A stretch of 64,000 nt of DNA from DATFVJ01 sp963851085 (GTDB lineage Bacteria; Actinomycetota; Actinomycetes; Streptosporangiales; Streptosporangiaceae): positions 124,001 through 188,000 of the forward strand of contig CAWKNX010000010.1 of assembly GCA_963851085.1 (NCBI GenBank). The letters are read 5' to 3'. Positions 34,574 through 42,620 of the stretch are shown here, in pieces. Made by a program: the position numbers and the translations under genes. Under the pieces are notes generated by a model. The model worked only from the letters and a program-made list of their open reading frames with translations. It was not told where the DNA came from and did not search any database. Within the stretch, counting starts at the first letter, position 1. Every line of letters starts with the position of its first letter.

Positions 34574-36166
34574 GTGCCCAAGCCCATCGTCCTTGTCGCA
34601 GAAGAGCTCTCGCCAGCTGCCATCGCCGTGCTCGAATCCGACTTCGAGGTGCGTCACACGAACGGCGCCGACCGCGGCGCGCTGCTTCCTGCGCTCGCCG
34701 ACGTCGATGCGCTGATCGTGCGCAGTGCGACGAGCGTCGATGCGGAGGCGTTGGCGCGGGCGCCCAAGCTGCGCGTCGTCGCGCGTGCCGGGGTCGGGCT
34801 CGACAACGTCGACGTGGAGGCCGCGACCAAAGCCGGGGTCATGGTCGTGAACGCGCCCACCTCCAACATCGTGAGCGCGGCCGAGCACGCGGTGGCGCTG
34901 GTGCTCGCGACGGCGCGCAACATCCCGCAGGCGGCGAACTCGCTCAAGCGCGGCGAGTGGAAGCGTGCCAAGTTCACCGGCGTGGAACTGCACGACAAGG
35001 TGGCCGGCATTCTCGGCCTTGGCCGCATCGGCGTGCTCGTCGCACAGCGGCTGTCGGCGTTCGGCATGCGGGTCGTGGCGTACGACCCGTACGTCCCCAC
35101 CGCGAGGGCCGCCCAGATCGGGGTTCGGATGCTCAGCCTCGACGAACTGCTCGCGGAGGCCGACTTCATCAGCGTGCACCTGCCGCGCAATGCCGAGACG
35201 CTCGGGCTCATCGGCGACAGGGAACTGCACCTGGTGAAGCCGGAGGTCCGGATCGTGAACGCCGCCAGGGGCGGAATCGTCGACGAGCACGCACTGGCGT
35301 CGGCGCTCAAGGATGGCAGGGTCGCCGGCGTCGGGATCGACGTGTACCGCACCGAACCGTGCACGGACAGCCCACTGTTCGCGTTCGACGGGGTGGTGGC
35401 CACCCCGCACCTCGGCGCGAGCACGCACGAGGCGCAGGAGAAGGCGGGTACCCAGGTCGCGCGATCTGTGAAGCTCGCGCTTTCTGGCGAGTTCGTGCCC
35501 GACGCGGTGAACGTCGACGGTGGAGCCGTGGCGGAGGACCTCAAGCCGGGCCTGCCGCTCGCGGAAGACCTCGGCCGGATCTTCACCGCGATCGCGGGCG
35601 GTGTGGCAGTTGCGTTCGACGTCGAGGCCCGCGGTGAGATCGCCGCCCATGACGTCCGGGTCCTGCAACTCGCCGCGCTCAAGGGCGTCTTCTCCGAAGT
35701 GGTCACCGACCCCGTGACGTACGTGAACGCGCCGCTCCTGGCCAAGGAACGCGGCGTCGAGGTGAGCCTGCGGACCGAGGCGGAGAGCCCGGACTGGCGC
35801 AGCGTGATCACCTTGCGCGGCACCATGCCGGACGGCCGGGTGATCTCGGTATCAGGAACACTGTCCGGGCCGCGGCATCTCGAAAAGCTCGTCGAGGTCA
35901 ACGGCTTCGAGATGGAGATCGCGGTGGCGGCGCACATGGCGTTCTTCACCTACACCGACCGGCCGGGGATTATCGGCCTGGTCGGCCAGATACTCGGCAG
36001 CCAGGGCGTCAACATCGCGGGTATGCAGGTGAGCAGGGACGCCAGGGGCGGCAGTGCGCTGATCGTGCTCACGGTCGACTCGGCGATGGCCCCACCGCTG
36101 CTTGAGGAGATCACCCAGGCGATCGGCGCGGATGTGGGCAGCGGCGTCGATCTCGACGACAGTTGA
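34574..36166 (+). CDS. serA: D-3-phosphoglycerate dehydrogenase SerA
   Basis: 530-aa long-form SerA that oxidises 3-phosphoglycerate, the first step to serine. The NAD domain has GLGRIGVLVAQRL, the substrate/NAD loop ARGGIVDEHAL, and the catalytic His in PHLGASTHEAQ. After it come an allosteric substrate-binding (ASB) domain and a C-terminal ACT domain (TYTDRPGIIGLVGQILGSQG) for serine feedback, the mycobacterial layout. GTG 34574 starts it. The final codons (LDDS, TGA) are the first unit of a tandem repeat. Confidence 0.96.
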   Translation: MPKPIVLVAEELSPAAIAVLESDFEVRHTNGADRGALLPALADVDALIVRSATSVDAEALARAPKLRVVARAGVGLDNVDVEAATKAGVMVVNAPTSNIVSAAEHAVALVLATARNIPQAANSLKRGEWKRAKFTGVELHDKVAGILGLGRIGVLVAQRLSAFGMRVVAYDPYVPTARAAQIGVRMLSLDELLAEADFISVHLPRNAETLGLIGDRELHLVKPEVRIVNAARGGIVDEHALASALKDGRVAGVGIDVYRTEPCTDSPLFAFDGVVATPHLGASTHEAQEKAGTQVARSVKLALSGEFVPDAVNVDGGAVAEDLKPGLPLAEDLGRIFTAIAGGVAVAFDVEARGEIAAHDVRVLQLAALKGVFSEVVTDPVTYVNAPLLAKERGVEVSLRTEAESPDWRSVITLRGTMPDGRVISVSGTLSGPRHLEKLVEVNGFEMEIAVAAHMAFFTYTDRPGIIGLVGQILGSQGVNIAGMQVSRDARGGSALIVLTVDSAMAPPLLEEITQAIGADVGSGVDLDDS

Positions 36167-36304
36167 CCGGCCACGACGACAGTTGACCGGCCACGACGAC
36201 AGTTGACCGGCCACGCCGAGCTGACCGGCCACGCCGAGCTGACCGGCCACGCCGAGCTGACCGGCCACGCCGAGCTGACCGGCCACGCCGAGCTGACCGG
36301 CCGC
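36155..36304 (+). repeat. Tandem repeat spanning the serA stop codon
   Basis: Three 20-bp units (AGTTGACCGG at 36161, 36181, 36201) are followed by about five 18-bp units containing GCCGAGCTGACCGGCCAC (from 36215). The first unit contains the serA TGA (36164-36166), so the array arose by reiteration of the gene's end. No independent coding is assigned. Confidence 0.93.
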
Positions 36305-36335
36305 CGCCAGCCGGGCCGGTCATCGTCCTCGGGTT

Positions 36336-36351
36336 TCTCGCATCGTGAGAC
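36336..36351 (+). promoter_or_regulatory. Shared BCAA operator candidate, leuB copy
   Basis: TCTCGCATCGTGAGAC, matching the sites before ilvB (30250) and cimA (40764). It is 400 bp upstream of leuB but just upstream of a possible leader region and the small gene that precedes leuB. Confidence 0.55.
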
Positions 36352-36406
36352 ACATCGATGCCTGGATGGGACAACGACGCTACTACCAGGTAATGTGGTA
36401 TCTGGC

Positions 36407-36476
36407 ATGTGGCACTTCGTATCCATCCTTCGCTGCCGTAGCGGGGCCTGACAGGGCAGGCCAGCGCCCGCTACGG
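36407..36476 (+). promoter_or_regulatory. Possible leader region with 10-bp hairpin
   Basis: A 14-codon ORF MWHFVSILRCRSGA (36407-36451) overlaps the left arm of a stem CCGTAGCGGG (36436-36445) / CCCGCTACGG (36467-36476), with an inner GGCCTG/CAGGCC pairing. It resembles an attenuation leader in layout, but branched-chain codons are sparse and no U-tract follows. Confidence 0.3.
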
Positions 36477-36548
36477 GTGGAGGTGCTGGCAGTGTTCCCC
36501 GGGGCTCCATGGCTGCGCGGACCCCCACCTAAAGGCCCTGCAAGATCC

Positions 36549-36752
36549 GTGACCGAGACGAAACCCATGCCTGGAGACGTTCCCGTGTATGACATGTATC
36601 CCTGGAACCAGCCCGCCGACGCCAGCGATGAGGCCGCGGAGGCCGTGCGCGCGGTTCAGGTCGCACTCGACCGGCGTGACAACGGCGGCGATGTGAATGC
36701 CTTGCCCTTCGCACCTGCCAGCCCGCCGCTGCGGGGCACGCGCGGCCAGTAA
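36549..36752 (+). CDS. Small hypothetical protein upstream of leuB
   Basis: 67 aa if started at GTG 36549 (ATG 36567 is an alternative). The sequence PVYDMYPWNQPADASDEAAE followed by an amphipathic helix and a Pro-rich C-terminus looks like a genuine small soluble protein. It ends 9 bp before leuB, so the two are probably co-transcribed. Function unknown; the Trp/Tyr-rich N-terminal motif may be a conserved signature. Confidence 0.55.
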   Translation: MTETKPMPGDVPVYDMYPWNQPADASDEAAEAVRAVQVALDRRDNGGDVNALPFAPASPPLRGTRGQ

Positions 36753-36761
36753 GGTACCCGC

Positions 36762-37814
36762 ATGGCATCGCGTAATATCCGGCTCGCCGTGATCCCGGGC
36801 GATGGGATCGGACCCGAGGTCGTGGCCGAGGCCCTGAAGGTTCTCACCGCCGCGGCCCCGGACGTGGCGTTCGACATCACCGACTACGATCTCGGTGCCG
36901 CGCGGTGGCTACGTACGGGTGAGGCGTTGCCGGACGCCGTCCTCGAAGAGATCCGCGCACACGACGTGATCTTGCTTGGCGCGGTCGGCGACCCAACGGT
37001 GCCGAGCGGGGTCCTGGAACGCGGGCTGCTGCTGCGGCTCCGCTTCGCACTGGATCACTACGTGAACTTGCGTCCGGTCCGGCTCTATCCAGGAGTCGCC
37101 ACTCCGCTCGCTGGTGTGCGGCCTGAATCGCTCGACATGCTCGTCGTGCGGGAGGGCACAGAAGGCCCCTACGTCGGCGTGGGGGGTGCGCTCCGCAAGG
37201 GCACCCCGGCCGAGGTCGCGATCGAGGAGAGCGTGAATACGGCGTACGGGACGATGCGCGTGGCGCGGTACGCGTTCGAGCGCGCCGCGGCCCGGGCACG
37301 CAAGAAGCTCACCCTTGTGCACAAGACGAACGTGCTCACCCACGCCGGCGACCTGTGGTCCCGCACGGTCGACGCGCTGGCCAAGGAATTTCCCTCGGTC
37401 GCCGTGGACTACTGTCACGTCGACGCGGCATCCATGTTCTTCGTCAGCCAGCCGCAGCGGTTCGATGTCGTGCTGACCGACAACCTGTTCGGTGACATCC
37501 TCACCGACCTCGGCGCCGCTGTGGCGGGCGGGATAGGCCTGGCGGCGAGCGGCAACATCAACCCGGAGCGGGTCTCGCCATCCATGTTCGAGCCCGTGCA
37601 CGGCAGCGCACCGGATATCGCCGGCCGGCATCAGGCCGATCCCACGGCGGCGATCCTGTCGGCCGCACTGCTTCTCGATCACGTGCGCCTGCCCGCGGCG
37701 GCGGCGCGGATCGAGCAGGCGGTCGCCGACGACCTGCTTGAGCGCCAGGGTGCGTGGGCCACCCGCTCGACACTGGAGATCGGCGACGACATCGCGGAAC
37801 GAGTAGCCTCCTAG
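36762..37814 (+). CDS. leuB: 3-isopropylmalate dehydrogenase LeuB
   Basis: 350-aa beta-decarboxylating dehydrogenase of leucine synthesis. N-terminus AVIPGDGIGPEVVAEALKVL. The substrate loop has RLRFALDHYVNLRPVRLYPG. Catalytic Lys/Asp regions are LVHKTNVLTHAGDLW and LTDNLFGDILTDLGAA, and the NAD-site loop is EPVHGSAPDIAGRHQADPTA. It belongs to the actinobacterial LeuB type that is closer to tartrate dehydrogenase. ATG 36762. Confidence 0.95.
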   Translation: MASRNIRLAVIPGDGIGPEVVAEALKVLTAAAPDVAFDITDYDLGAARWLRTGEALPDAVLEEIRAHDVILLGAVGDPTVPSGVLERGLLLRLRFALDHYVNLRPVRLYPGVATPLAGVRPESLDMLVVREGTEGPYVGVGGALRKGTPAEVAIEESVNTAYGTMRVARYAFERAAARARKKLTLVHKTNVLTHAGDLWSRTVDALAKEFPSVAVDYCHVDAASMFFVSQPQRFDVVLTDNLFGDILTDLGAAVAGGIGLAASGNINPERVSPSMFEPVHGSAPDIAGRHQADPTAAILSAALLLDHVRLPAAAARIEQAVADDLLERQGAWATRSTLEIGDDIAERVAS

Positions 37815-38002
37815 GGCGCGCCTGCCGCATCCGGAGCCGGGCATCATCTACCGGCACTCGGCAAGCGGACCGTCCTCCGGGAGCGCCCCACGGCGGTATG
37901 CCGTGACGCAGGAGGCTAATCCCGTTCGCGCGCGGCAAGATGGGAGTGCGGGTCCGGCAACGCCGCCGCCCCCCGGTGCTGCCGGGTAAGAGGAGAACTG
38001 CG

Positions 38003-39133
38003 ATGAAAGCTGCGACTGAAAAGACACAGACCCAGACCGACCTCGACTTCGACATCCGTCCGTCAGGTGACACCGTCCCAGCGGGCCAGCGCGACGAGAT
38101 TCTCGGCGCGCCTGGCTTCGGGCAGACCTTCACCGACCACATGATCACGATTGCCTGGACGGAGGACCGTGGCTGGCACGACGCGCGGCTCGGGCCCTAC
38201 GGGCCGCTGACCCTCGACCCGGCCACCTCGGTGTTCCACTATGCCCAGGAGATCTTCGAGGGGCTGAAGGCGTACCGGCAGGCGGACGGGACGATCGCGA
38301 CCTTCCGGCCGCAGGCCAACGCCGCGAGGTTCAGGCGTACCGCCAGGCGGATGGCCATGCCGGAATTGCCTGAGGAGTTGTTCGTCCGGGCGATCGATGT
38401 GCTGGTGTCCCATGACCGCGACTGGGTGCCCGTGGCCGAGGGCAACGCTCTTTACCTGCGCCCGTTCATGATTGCCACCCAGCGTGGGCTGGGCGTCAAC
38501 CTCCCGTCCACGTCCTATCTGTTCCTGGTGATCGCCTCACCGGCCGCGGCGTATTTCGCTGGCGGCGTGCGCCCGGTCACGGTCTGGCTTTCCGGGGACT
38601 ACACCCGGGCGGCTCCGGGCGGAACCGGCGAGGCGAAGTGCGGTGGCAACTACGCGGCGGCGTTCGCGGGCCAGCGCCAGGCCGTGGCGAACGGCTGCGA
38701 CCAGGTCGTCTGGCTTGACGCCGTGGAGCGCCGATTCGTCGAGGAGATGGGTGGCATGAACCTGTTCTTCGGCTACAACTCGGGGGGGCAGGCACGCCTT
38801 GTCACACCGGCCCTGACCGGGGCGCTGCTGCCGGGAATCACCCGCGACTCGCTGCTCAAGCTGGCGCCCGACATGGGGATCCCGACCGAGGAAGGGCGGA
38901 TCTCGGTCTCGCAGTGGCGGTCGGAGTGCGAATCGGGTGAACTCGGCGAGGTGTTCGCTTGCGGCACCGCCGCGGTGATCACGCCGGTCGGCCGGGTGCG
39001 TTCCGCTGGGGGTGAATGGGTCGTCGGCGATGGTGAGCCCGGGCCAGTCACGCTGCGGCTGCGTGCGGAACTCCTCGGCATCCAGTACGGCCGCCTTCCC
39101 GACCCCTACGGCTGGATCCACAAGATCTGCTAA
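38003..39133 (+). CDS. ilvE: Branched-chain amino acid aminotransferase IlvE
   Basis: 376-aa fold-type IV PLP aminotransferase performing the last step to Val, Leu and Ile. FHYAQEIFEGLKAYR and YLRPFMIATQRGLGV are typical; the PLP Lys is in GTGEAKCGGNYAAAF, and EEMGGMNLFF and the CGTAAVITPVG phosphate-binding loop are intact. ATG 38003 follows AAGAGGAGA. It lies 188 bp after leuB; no leader peptide is evident here. Confidence 0.96.
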   Translation: MKAATEKTQTQTDLDFDIRPSGDTVPAGQRDEILGAPGFGQTFTDHMITIAWTEDRGWHDARLGPYGPLTLDPATSVFHYAQEIFEGLKAYRQADGTIATFRPQANAARFRRTARRMAMPELPEELFVRAIDVLVSHDRDWVPVAEGNALYLRPFMIATQRGLGVNLPSTSYLFLVIASPAAAYFAGGVRPVTVWLSGDYTRAAPGGTGEAKCGGNYAAAFAGQRQAVANGCDQVVWLDAVERRFVEEMGGMNLFFGYNSGGQARLVTPALTGALLPGITRDSLLKLAPDMGIPTEEGRISVSQWRSECESGELGEVFACGTAAVITPVGRVRSAGGEWVVGDGEPGPVTLRLRAELLGIQYGRLPDPYGWIHKIC

Positions 39134-39868
39134 CCCGCGAAGGGTCTTATCCTGAACGGCTGCCGCGGATGCGGCGGGCCTTTGATGCGGGGGGATCCCG
39201 GGGGCCGCCCCCCGGGGCGGTCCGGCCCGAACGGCTGCGCGCCCTGACACCGTGCCTGCTATGTGGCCCGAACGCGAGCGGGTGCGGCCTTCGGTCGCCC
39301 GCGCCGCCAAAGTGACCCTCGTCTGGCGTGCCACGCCCGTTTGGCGCACGCCAGACCTGCTCGGTGGCACTCCCCTTGGCGCGGCCGCCGCTGGCAGTCC
39401 CGCGCGCCGCCGCTGAGCACGTGCGGTTCCGGGCAAAGACCAGAACGCCCGGTACCCGCACGCCCCAGCGCCGCCGCTCGGAGCCCGTCCGTTTCCGGGC
39501 CAAGCCCATGATCGCGGTAACTTTTCCGCGCATACTTCCGAAAGGTTACCGTGATCATGAAACCCGACGCCGGGACGGCGCTGTCTGCGGTCCTTGCCGA
39601 CCTTTCAGATGCTGTCACCGCTGGCGCCGCCTCTGCGACGGCGGCCGGTACAGGACCAGACCCGAGTGTGAGTCGCCACACGTCCGGCTCACGACTGCTC
39701 GCCCCTCCCGAGCCCGCCGAGCCCGCCGTCGTCTACATGGAACTCCAGAGTGCGCCTCCTGCTGGACCTCTACGGCGTGATCGACCGGGATCACGGCTCG
39801 ACTGGCCACCCGACGGCCCGTGTGCTCACCCATGCAATGACGATCCGCCGCCTCACAGAGCGTCCGAG
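39134..39868. other. Noncoding gap with repeats between ilvE and the TA pair
   Basis: About 730 bp. It holds two copies of the AACGGCTGC element (39147, 39225), a CCCGGGGG/CCCCCCGGG hairpin near 39200, and dispersed palindrome copy C (39507-39560). No supported gene. Confidence 0.6.
39507..39560. repeat. Dispersed imperfect palindrome, copy C
   Basis: CATGATCGCGGTAACTTTT on the left and AAAGGTTACCGTGATCATG on the right. Same family as 6910-6966 and 29924-29980, with one compensating G/T change in the right arm. Confidence 0.85.
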
Positions 39869-39886
39869 ATTTGAAGTTGTTCAAAT
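39869..39886. promoter_or_regulatory. Palindromic operator candidate of the TA pair
   Basis: ATTTGAA-GTTG-TTCAAAT is a perfect 7-bp inverted repeat ending 19 bp before the antitoxin ATG, the usual place for TA autorepression. Confidence 0.55.
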
Positions 39887-39905
39887 GTCGGCTTAGCATG
39901 GCGTC

Positions 39906-40376
39906 ATGGCCACCACGGAGATCCCCTTCTCGCAGCTCGTCCGGCACCCCAAGGCGACCGTGGCACAGCTGGAGGCGAGTCCGCGCCGCCGTCTGCGGCT
40001 AGAGCGCCGCGACGGTGGCGACCTGATCCTGGAGTCTGCCGAGCATGCGGAGGCGGACGCCGAAGCGGCAAACATGACCACGCGGCTCTTCATGGCGCTG
40101 ATGAGGAACGACGATGCAGCGCGAATGCTCCTTGTGGCCCTTCCCGAGGTGTTTCCGTGGGTACGGTTCTTGCCAGCCGAGGACGTCCGCGCGTTCCTGG
40201 TGGAGCTGGTCGAGATAGCGCGAGCCTGCGCTGAGCTTCACAACATGGCACCGGTCGAGTCTGTCGTCGCGGCCTGGCGCCACACCGCCGAGGTCTACGC
40301 AGATCCCAGCCTGCGGGAGGCGGCAACCCGGCCGCTTGACGACACCGACTACGGCCCCGTTCCCGAGGTTCGCTGA
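39906..40376 (+). CDS. Putative antitoxin (Phd/prevent-host-death-like)
   Basis: 156 aa. The N-terminus ATTEIPFSQLVRHPKATVAQLEASPRRRLRLERRDGGDLIL resembles the Phd/YefM fold (strand-helix entry followed by an L-x-R-R-D-G-x-D-L beta hairpin). The remainder is a helical domain with MTTRLFMALMRNDDAARMLL. A toxin-like gene begins 4 bp after its stop and a palindrome precedes its start. It should bind the toxin and the operator. Longer than typical Phd; identity is inferred from context and the N-terminal pattern. Confidence 0.65.
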   Translation: MATTEIPFSQLVRHPKATVAQLEASPRRRLRLERRDGGDLILESAEHAEADAEAANMTTRLFMALMRNDDAARMLLVALPEVFPWVRFLPAEDVRAFLVELVEIARACAELHNMAPVESVVAAWRHTAEVYADPSLREAATRPLDDTDYGPVPEVR

Positions 40377-40380
40377 GCGG

Positions 40381-40731
40381 ATGAGCCCAAAGCGAGGAGA
40401 GCGTGTCGCTCCGCCCCCGGTCGCAGACGAGTGGGAGGTCAGATTCGGCGCGTCCGAGGCAGCGAGAGGATGGGATCAGCTCTGTTCTCAGGCAGCGGCA
40501 AACACTCGCGCTGCGTTCGAGCTCATGCGCTCGAATCCTCGGCCGCCTGAGGACCGTCGGCACACGCGGCTCCGGGGCAACCTGGCCACCCGCAAGTTCG
40601 GCAGCCGTGAGGTGGAACAGTGGGAGATCGAGGTCACCGGTGGCGGTCGCATCTTCTACCTTGTCGATGACGACAAGCGCACTGTCTGGGCCGTGATCGC
40701 GTCCACGGGGCATCCCAAGATGACCGAGTAG
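40381..40731 (+). CDS. Putative toxin (RelE/ParE-like)
   Basis: 116 aa, MSPKRGERVAPPPVADEWEV. The central helical part (ARGWDQLCSQAAANTRAAFE) and C-terminal strands (REVEQWEIEVTGGGRIFYLVDDDKRTVWAVIASTGHPK) fit the RelE/ParE fold, with H in the final STGHPK position often seen in such toxins. It starts 4 bp after the antitoxin stop. Likely an mRNA-cleaving or gyrase-targeting toxin; activity cannot be told from sequence. Confidence 0.68.
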   Translation: MSPKRGERVAPPPVADEWEVRFGASEAARGWDQLCSQAAANTRAAFELMRSNPRPPEDRRHTRLRGNLATRKFGSREVEQWEIEVTGGGRIFYLVDDDKRTVWAVIASTGHPKMTE

Positions 40732-40763
40732 GCCCTGGCAGGCGCGAAGATTACGGGCGGTCG

Positions 40764-40779
40764 TCTCGGATGGTGAGAT
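40764..40779 (+). promoter_or_regulatory. Shared BCAA operator candidate, cimA copy
   Basis: TCTCGGATGGTGAGAT, 41 bp upstream of the cimA leader-peptide ATG, the same spacing as the ilvB site to its leader. It matches the ilvB and leuB sites at TCTC-N2-A-N2-GTGAGA. Confidence 0.55.
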
Positions 40780-40818
40780 GGATGTGCCAAGGGGCGATGC
40801 ATCTGGCACACTGAGCGT

Positions 40819-40863
40819 ATGCCGTCTGGCCGGATCATTATCGGCGGGCGCGTCGGCACCTAG
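40819..40863 (+). CDS. cimA leader peptide (attenuator)
   Basis: 14 codons, MPSGRIIIGGRVGT, with three consecutive Ile codons (ATC ATT ATC) and a Val. It is followed by complementary segments 40848-40857 (GCGCGTCGGC) and 40909-40918 (GCCGACGCGC) and then an intrinsic terminator. It fits ribosome-mediated attenuation sensing isoleucine, the end product of the citramalate route. Confidence 0.85.
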   Translation: MPSGRIIIGGRVGT

Positions 40864-40918
40864 GGCCACCACGAACGCTCAGCAAGAAAAGCTCAGCGAG
40901 GCCCACCCGCCGACGCGC

Positions 40919-40954
40919 AGACCTCTCGCACCCCGCGAGAGGTCTTTTGCTTTT
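40919..40954 (+). terminator. cimA attenuator terminator
   Basis: AGACCTCTCGC (40919-40929) pairs with GCGAGAGGTCT (40935-40945), an 11-bp stem with a 5-base loop, followed by T-rich CTTTTGCTTTT. It lies between the Ile-rich leader peptide and cimA. Confidence 0.9.
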
Positions 40955-41009
40955 GCGGATGGCTGGCGCTCGCCGGGCCAAGACGAACTCGAAGGGACTG
41001 ACAGAGCCG

Positions 41010-42620
41010 ATGCTCGACGACGCGTTCCACGTCTACGACACGACGCTGCGCGATGGGGCACAGCAAGAGGGCCTGAACCTCACGGTGGCCGACAAGCTGG
41101 CCATCGCGCGGCAGCTTGATGAGCTCGGCCCCGGTTTCATCGAGGGCGGGTGGCCGGGCGCCATGCCGAAGGACACCGAATTCTTCCGGCTCGCACAGAC
41201 CGAGCTGGATCTCAAGCACGCGCAGCTCGCCGCGTTCGGCGCGACCCGCCGGCCCGGCGCCAAGGCGGCCGATGACCCAATGGTCGCCGCGCTGCGCGAA
41301 TCCGGCGCGCCGGTCGTGACTCTCGTCGCGAAGAGCCACGACCGGCACGTCGAGCTGGCCCTGCGCACCACGCTGGCGGAGAACCTCGCGATGATCCGCG
41401 ACACCGTCGAGCATCTGCGCGCGGAGGGCCAGCGCGTGTTCCTTGACGCAGAACATTTCTTCGACGGCTACCGCGCCAATCCGGCGTACGCGCTCGAAGT
41501 GGTGCGCACCGCCGCCGAGGCGGGCGCCGACGTCGTGGCGCTGTGCGACACCAACGGCGGAATGCTTCCCGCCGAGCTTGGCGAGGTGGTCACGGCCGTG
41601 GCAGCGGCGACGCGTGCGCGGCTGGGCATCCACTGCCACGACGACACCGCCTGCGCGGTAGCCAATACCCTGACGGCCGTGGACGCCGGCGCCACCCACG
41701 TGCAGGGCACCGCGAACGGCTACGGCGAGCGATGCGGCAACGCGAACCTGTTCAGCGTCGTGGCGGGGCTTCAGCTGAAGAAGGGCAAGCCGGTCGTGCC
41801 CGATGGCTGCCTGGCGGAGATGAGCCGTATCGCGCACGCGATCAGTGAGGTCACCAACGTCGCGCCGGACACTCACCAGCCCTACGTCGGGATGTCGGCG
41901 TTCGCCCACAAAGCCGGGCTGCACGCGTCCGCCGTCAAGGTGGATCCGATGCTCTACCAGCACATCGACCCCGCGGTCACCGGCAACGACATGCGGCTGC
42001 TCGTCTCGGACATGGCCGGCCGCGCGTCCATCGAGCTGAAGGGCCGTGAGCTGGGCTACGACCTTTCCACCGACCGCGGCGTCACCGGCGCGGTCGTGGA
42101 ACGGGTGAAGGAACTCGAGGCCCGCGGTTACACGTTCGAGGCCGCCGACGCGTCGTTCGAGCTGCTGCTGCGGGATGAGCTAGCCTCGCAGCGGCTGCGC
42201 CATTTCGATGTCGAGTCGTGGCGCGTCATAGTTGAACGGCGCGCCGACGGGGCGCTGATGAGCGAGGCCACCGTGAAGCTGCTGGCCAAGGGGGAGCGGA
42301 TCGTCGCGACGGGGGAGGGCAACGGGCCGGTCAACGCCCTCGACACGGCACTGCGGCAGGCGCTCGGGCGGCTCTACCCGGAGCTGGCGGCTCTGGAGCT
42401 CATCGACTACAAGGTCCGCATCCTGGAGGGCTCACACGGCACCAGCGCGGTGACGCGGGTGCTGATCGAGTCCGGCGACGGTGCTGCGAGCTGGGGGACC
42501 GTCGGCGTGGACGAAAATGTGATCGCGGCCTCCTGGCAAGCTCTTGAGGAAGCCGTCGCCTATTGTCTGCTGCGCGCCGGCTATGAACCTGACGTCGACG
42601 GCCAGGCAAACCCATCATGA
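41010..42620 (+). CDS. cimA: (R)-citramalate synthase CimA
   Basis: 536-aa member of the LeuA/DRE-TIM metallolyase family. VYDTTLRDGAQQEGLNLTVA at the N-terminus, HCHDDTACAVANTL, GTANGYGERCGNANL and a LeuA-type C-terminal allosteric domain are present. AQQEGLNLT and the overall length are typical of CimA rather than LeuA. It condenses pyruvate and acetyl-CoA to citramalate, giving 2-oxobutyrate for isoleucine without threonine. ATG 41010 gives MLDDAFHVYDTTLRDG; ATG 40959 upstream lies too close to the terminator. Its Ile-rich leader supports the assignment. Confidence 0.9.
   Translation: MLDDAFHVYDTTLRDGAQQEGLNLTVADKLAIARQLDELGPGFIEGGWPGAMPKDTEFFRLAQTELDLKHAQLAAFGATRRPGAKAADDPMVAALRESGAPVVTLVAKSHDRHVELALRTTLAENLAMIRDTVEHLRAEGQRVFLDAEHFFDGYRANPAYALEVVRTAAEAGADVVALCDTNGGMLPAELGEVVTAVAAATRARLGIHCHDDTACAVANTLTAVDAGATHVQGTANGYGERCGNANLFSVVAGLQLKKGKPVVPDGCLAEMSRIAHAISEVTNVAPDTHQPYVGMSAFAHKAGLHASAVKVDPMLYQHIDPAVTGNDMRLLVSDMAGRASIELKGRELGYDLSTDRGVTGAVVERVKELEARGYTFEAADASFELLLRDELASQRLRHFDVESWRVIVERRADGALMSEATVKLLAKGERIVATGEGNGPVNALDTALRQALGRLYPELAALELIDYKVRILEGSHGTSAVTRVLIESGDGAASWGTVGVDENVIAASWQALEEAVAYCLLRAGYEPDVDGQANPS

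Noticed and set aside
36203..36451. Gene encoding HAELTG repeats after serA
   Set aside because: It reads through the 18-bp tandem repeat; the in-frame repeat is a by-product of unit length divisible by three.
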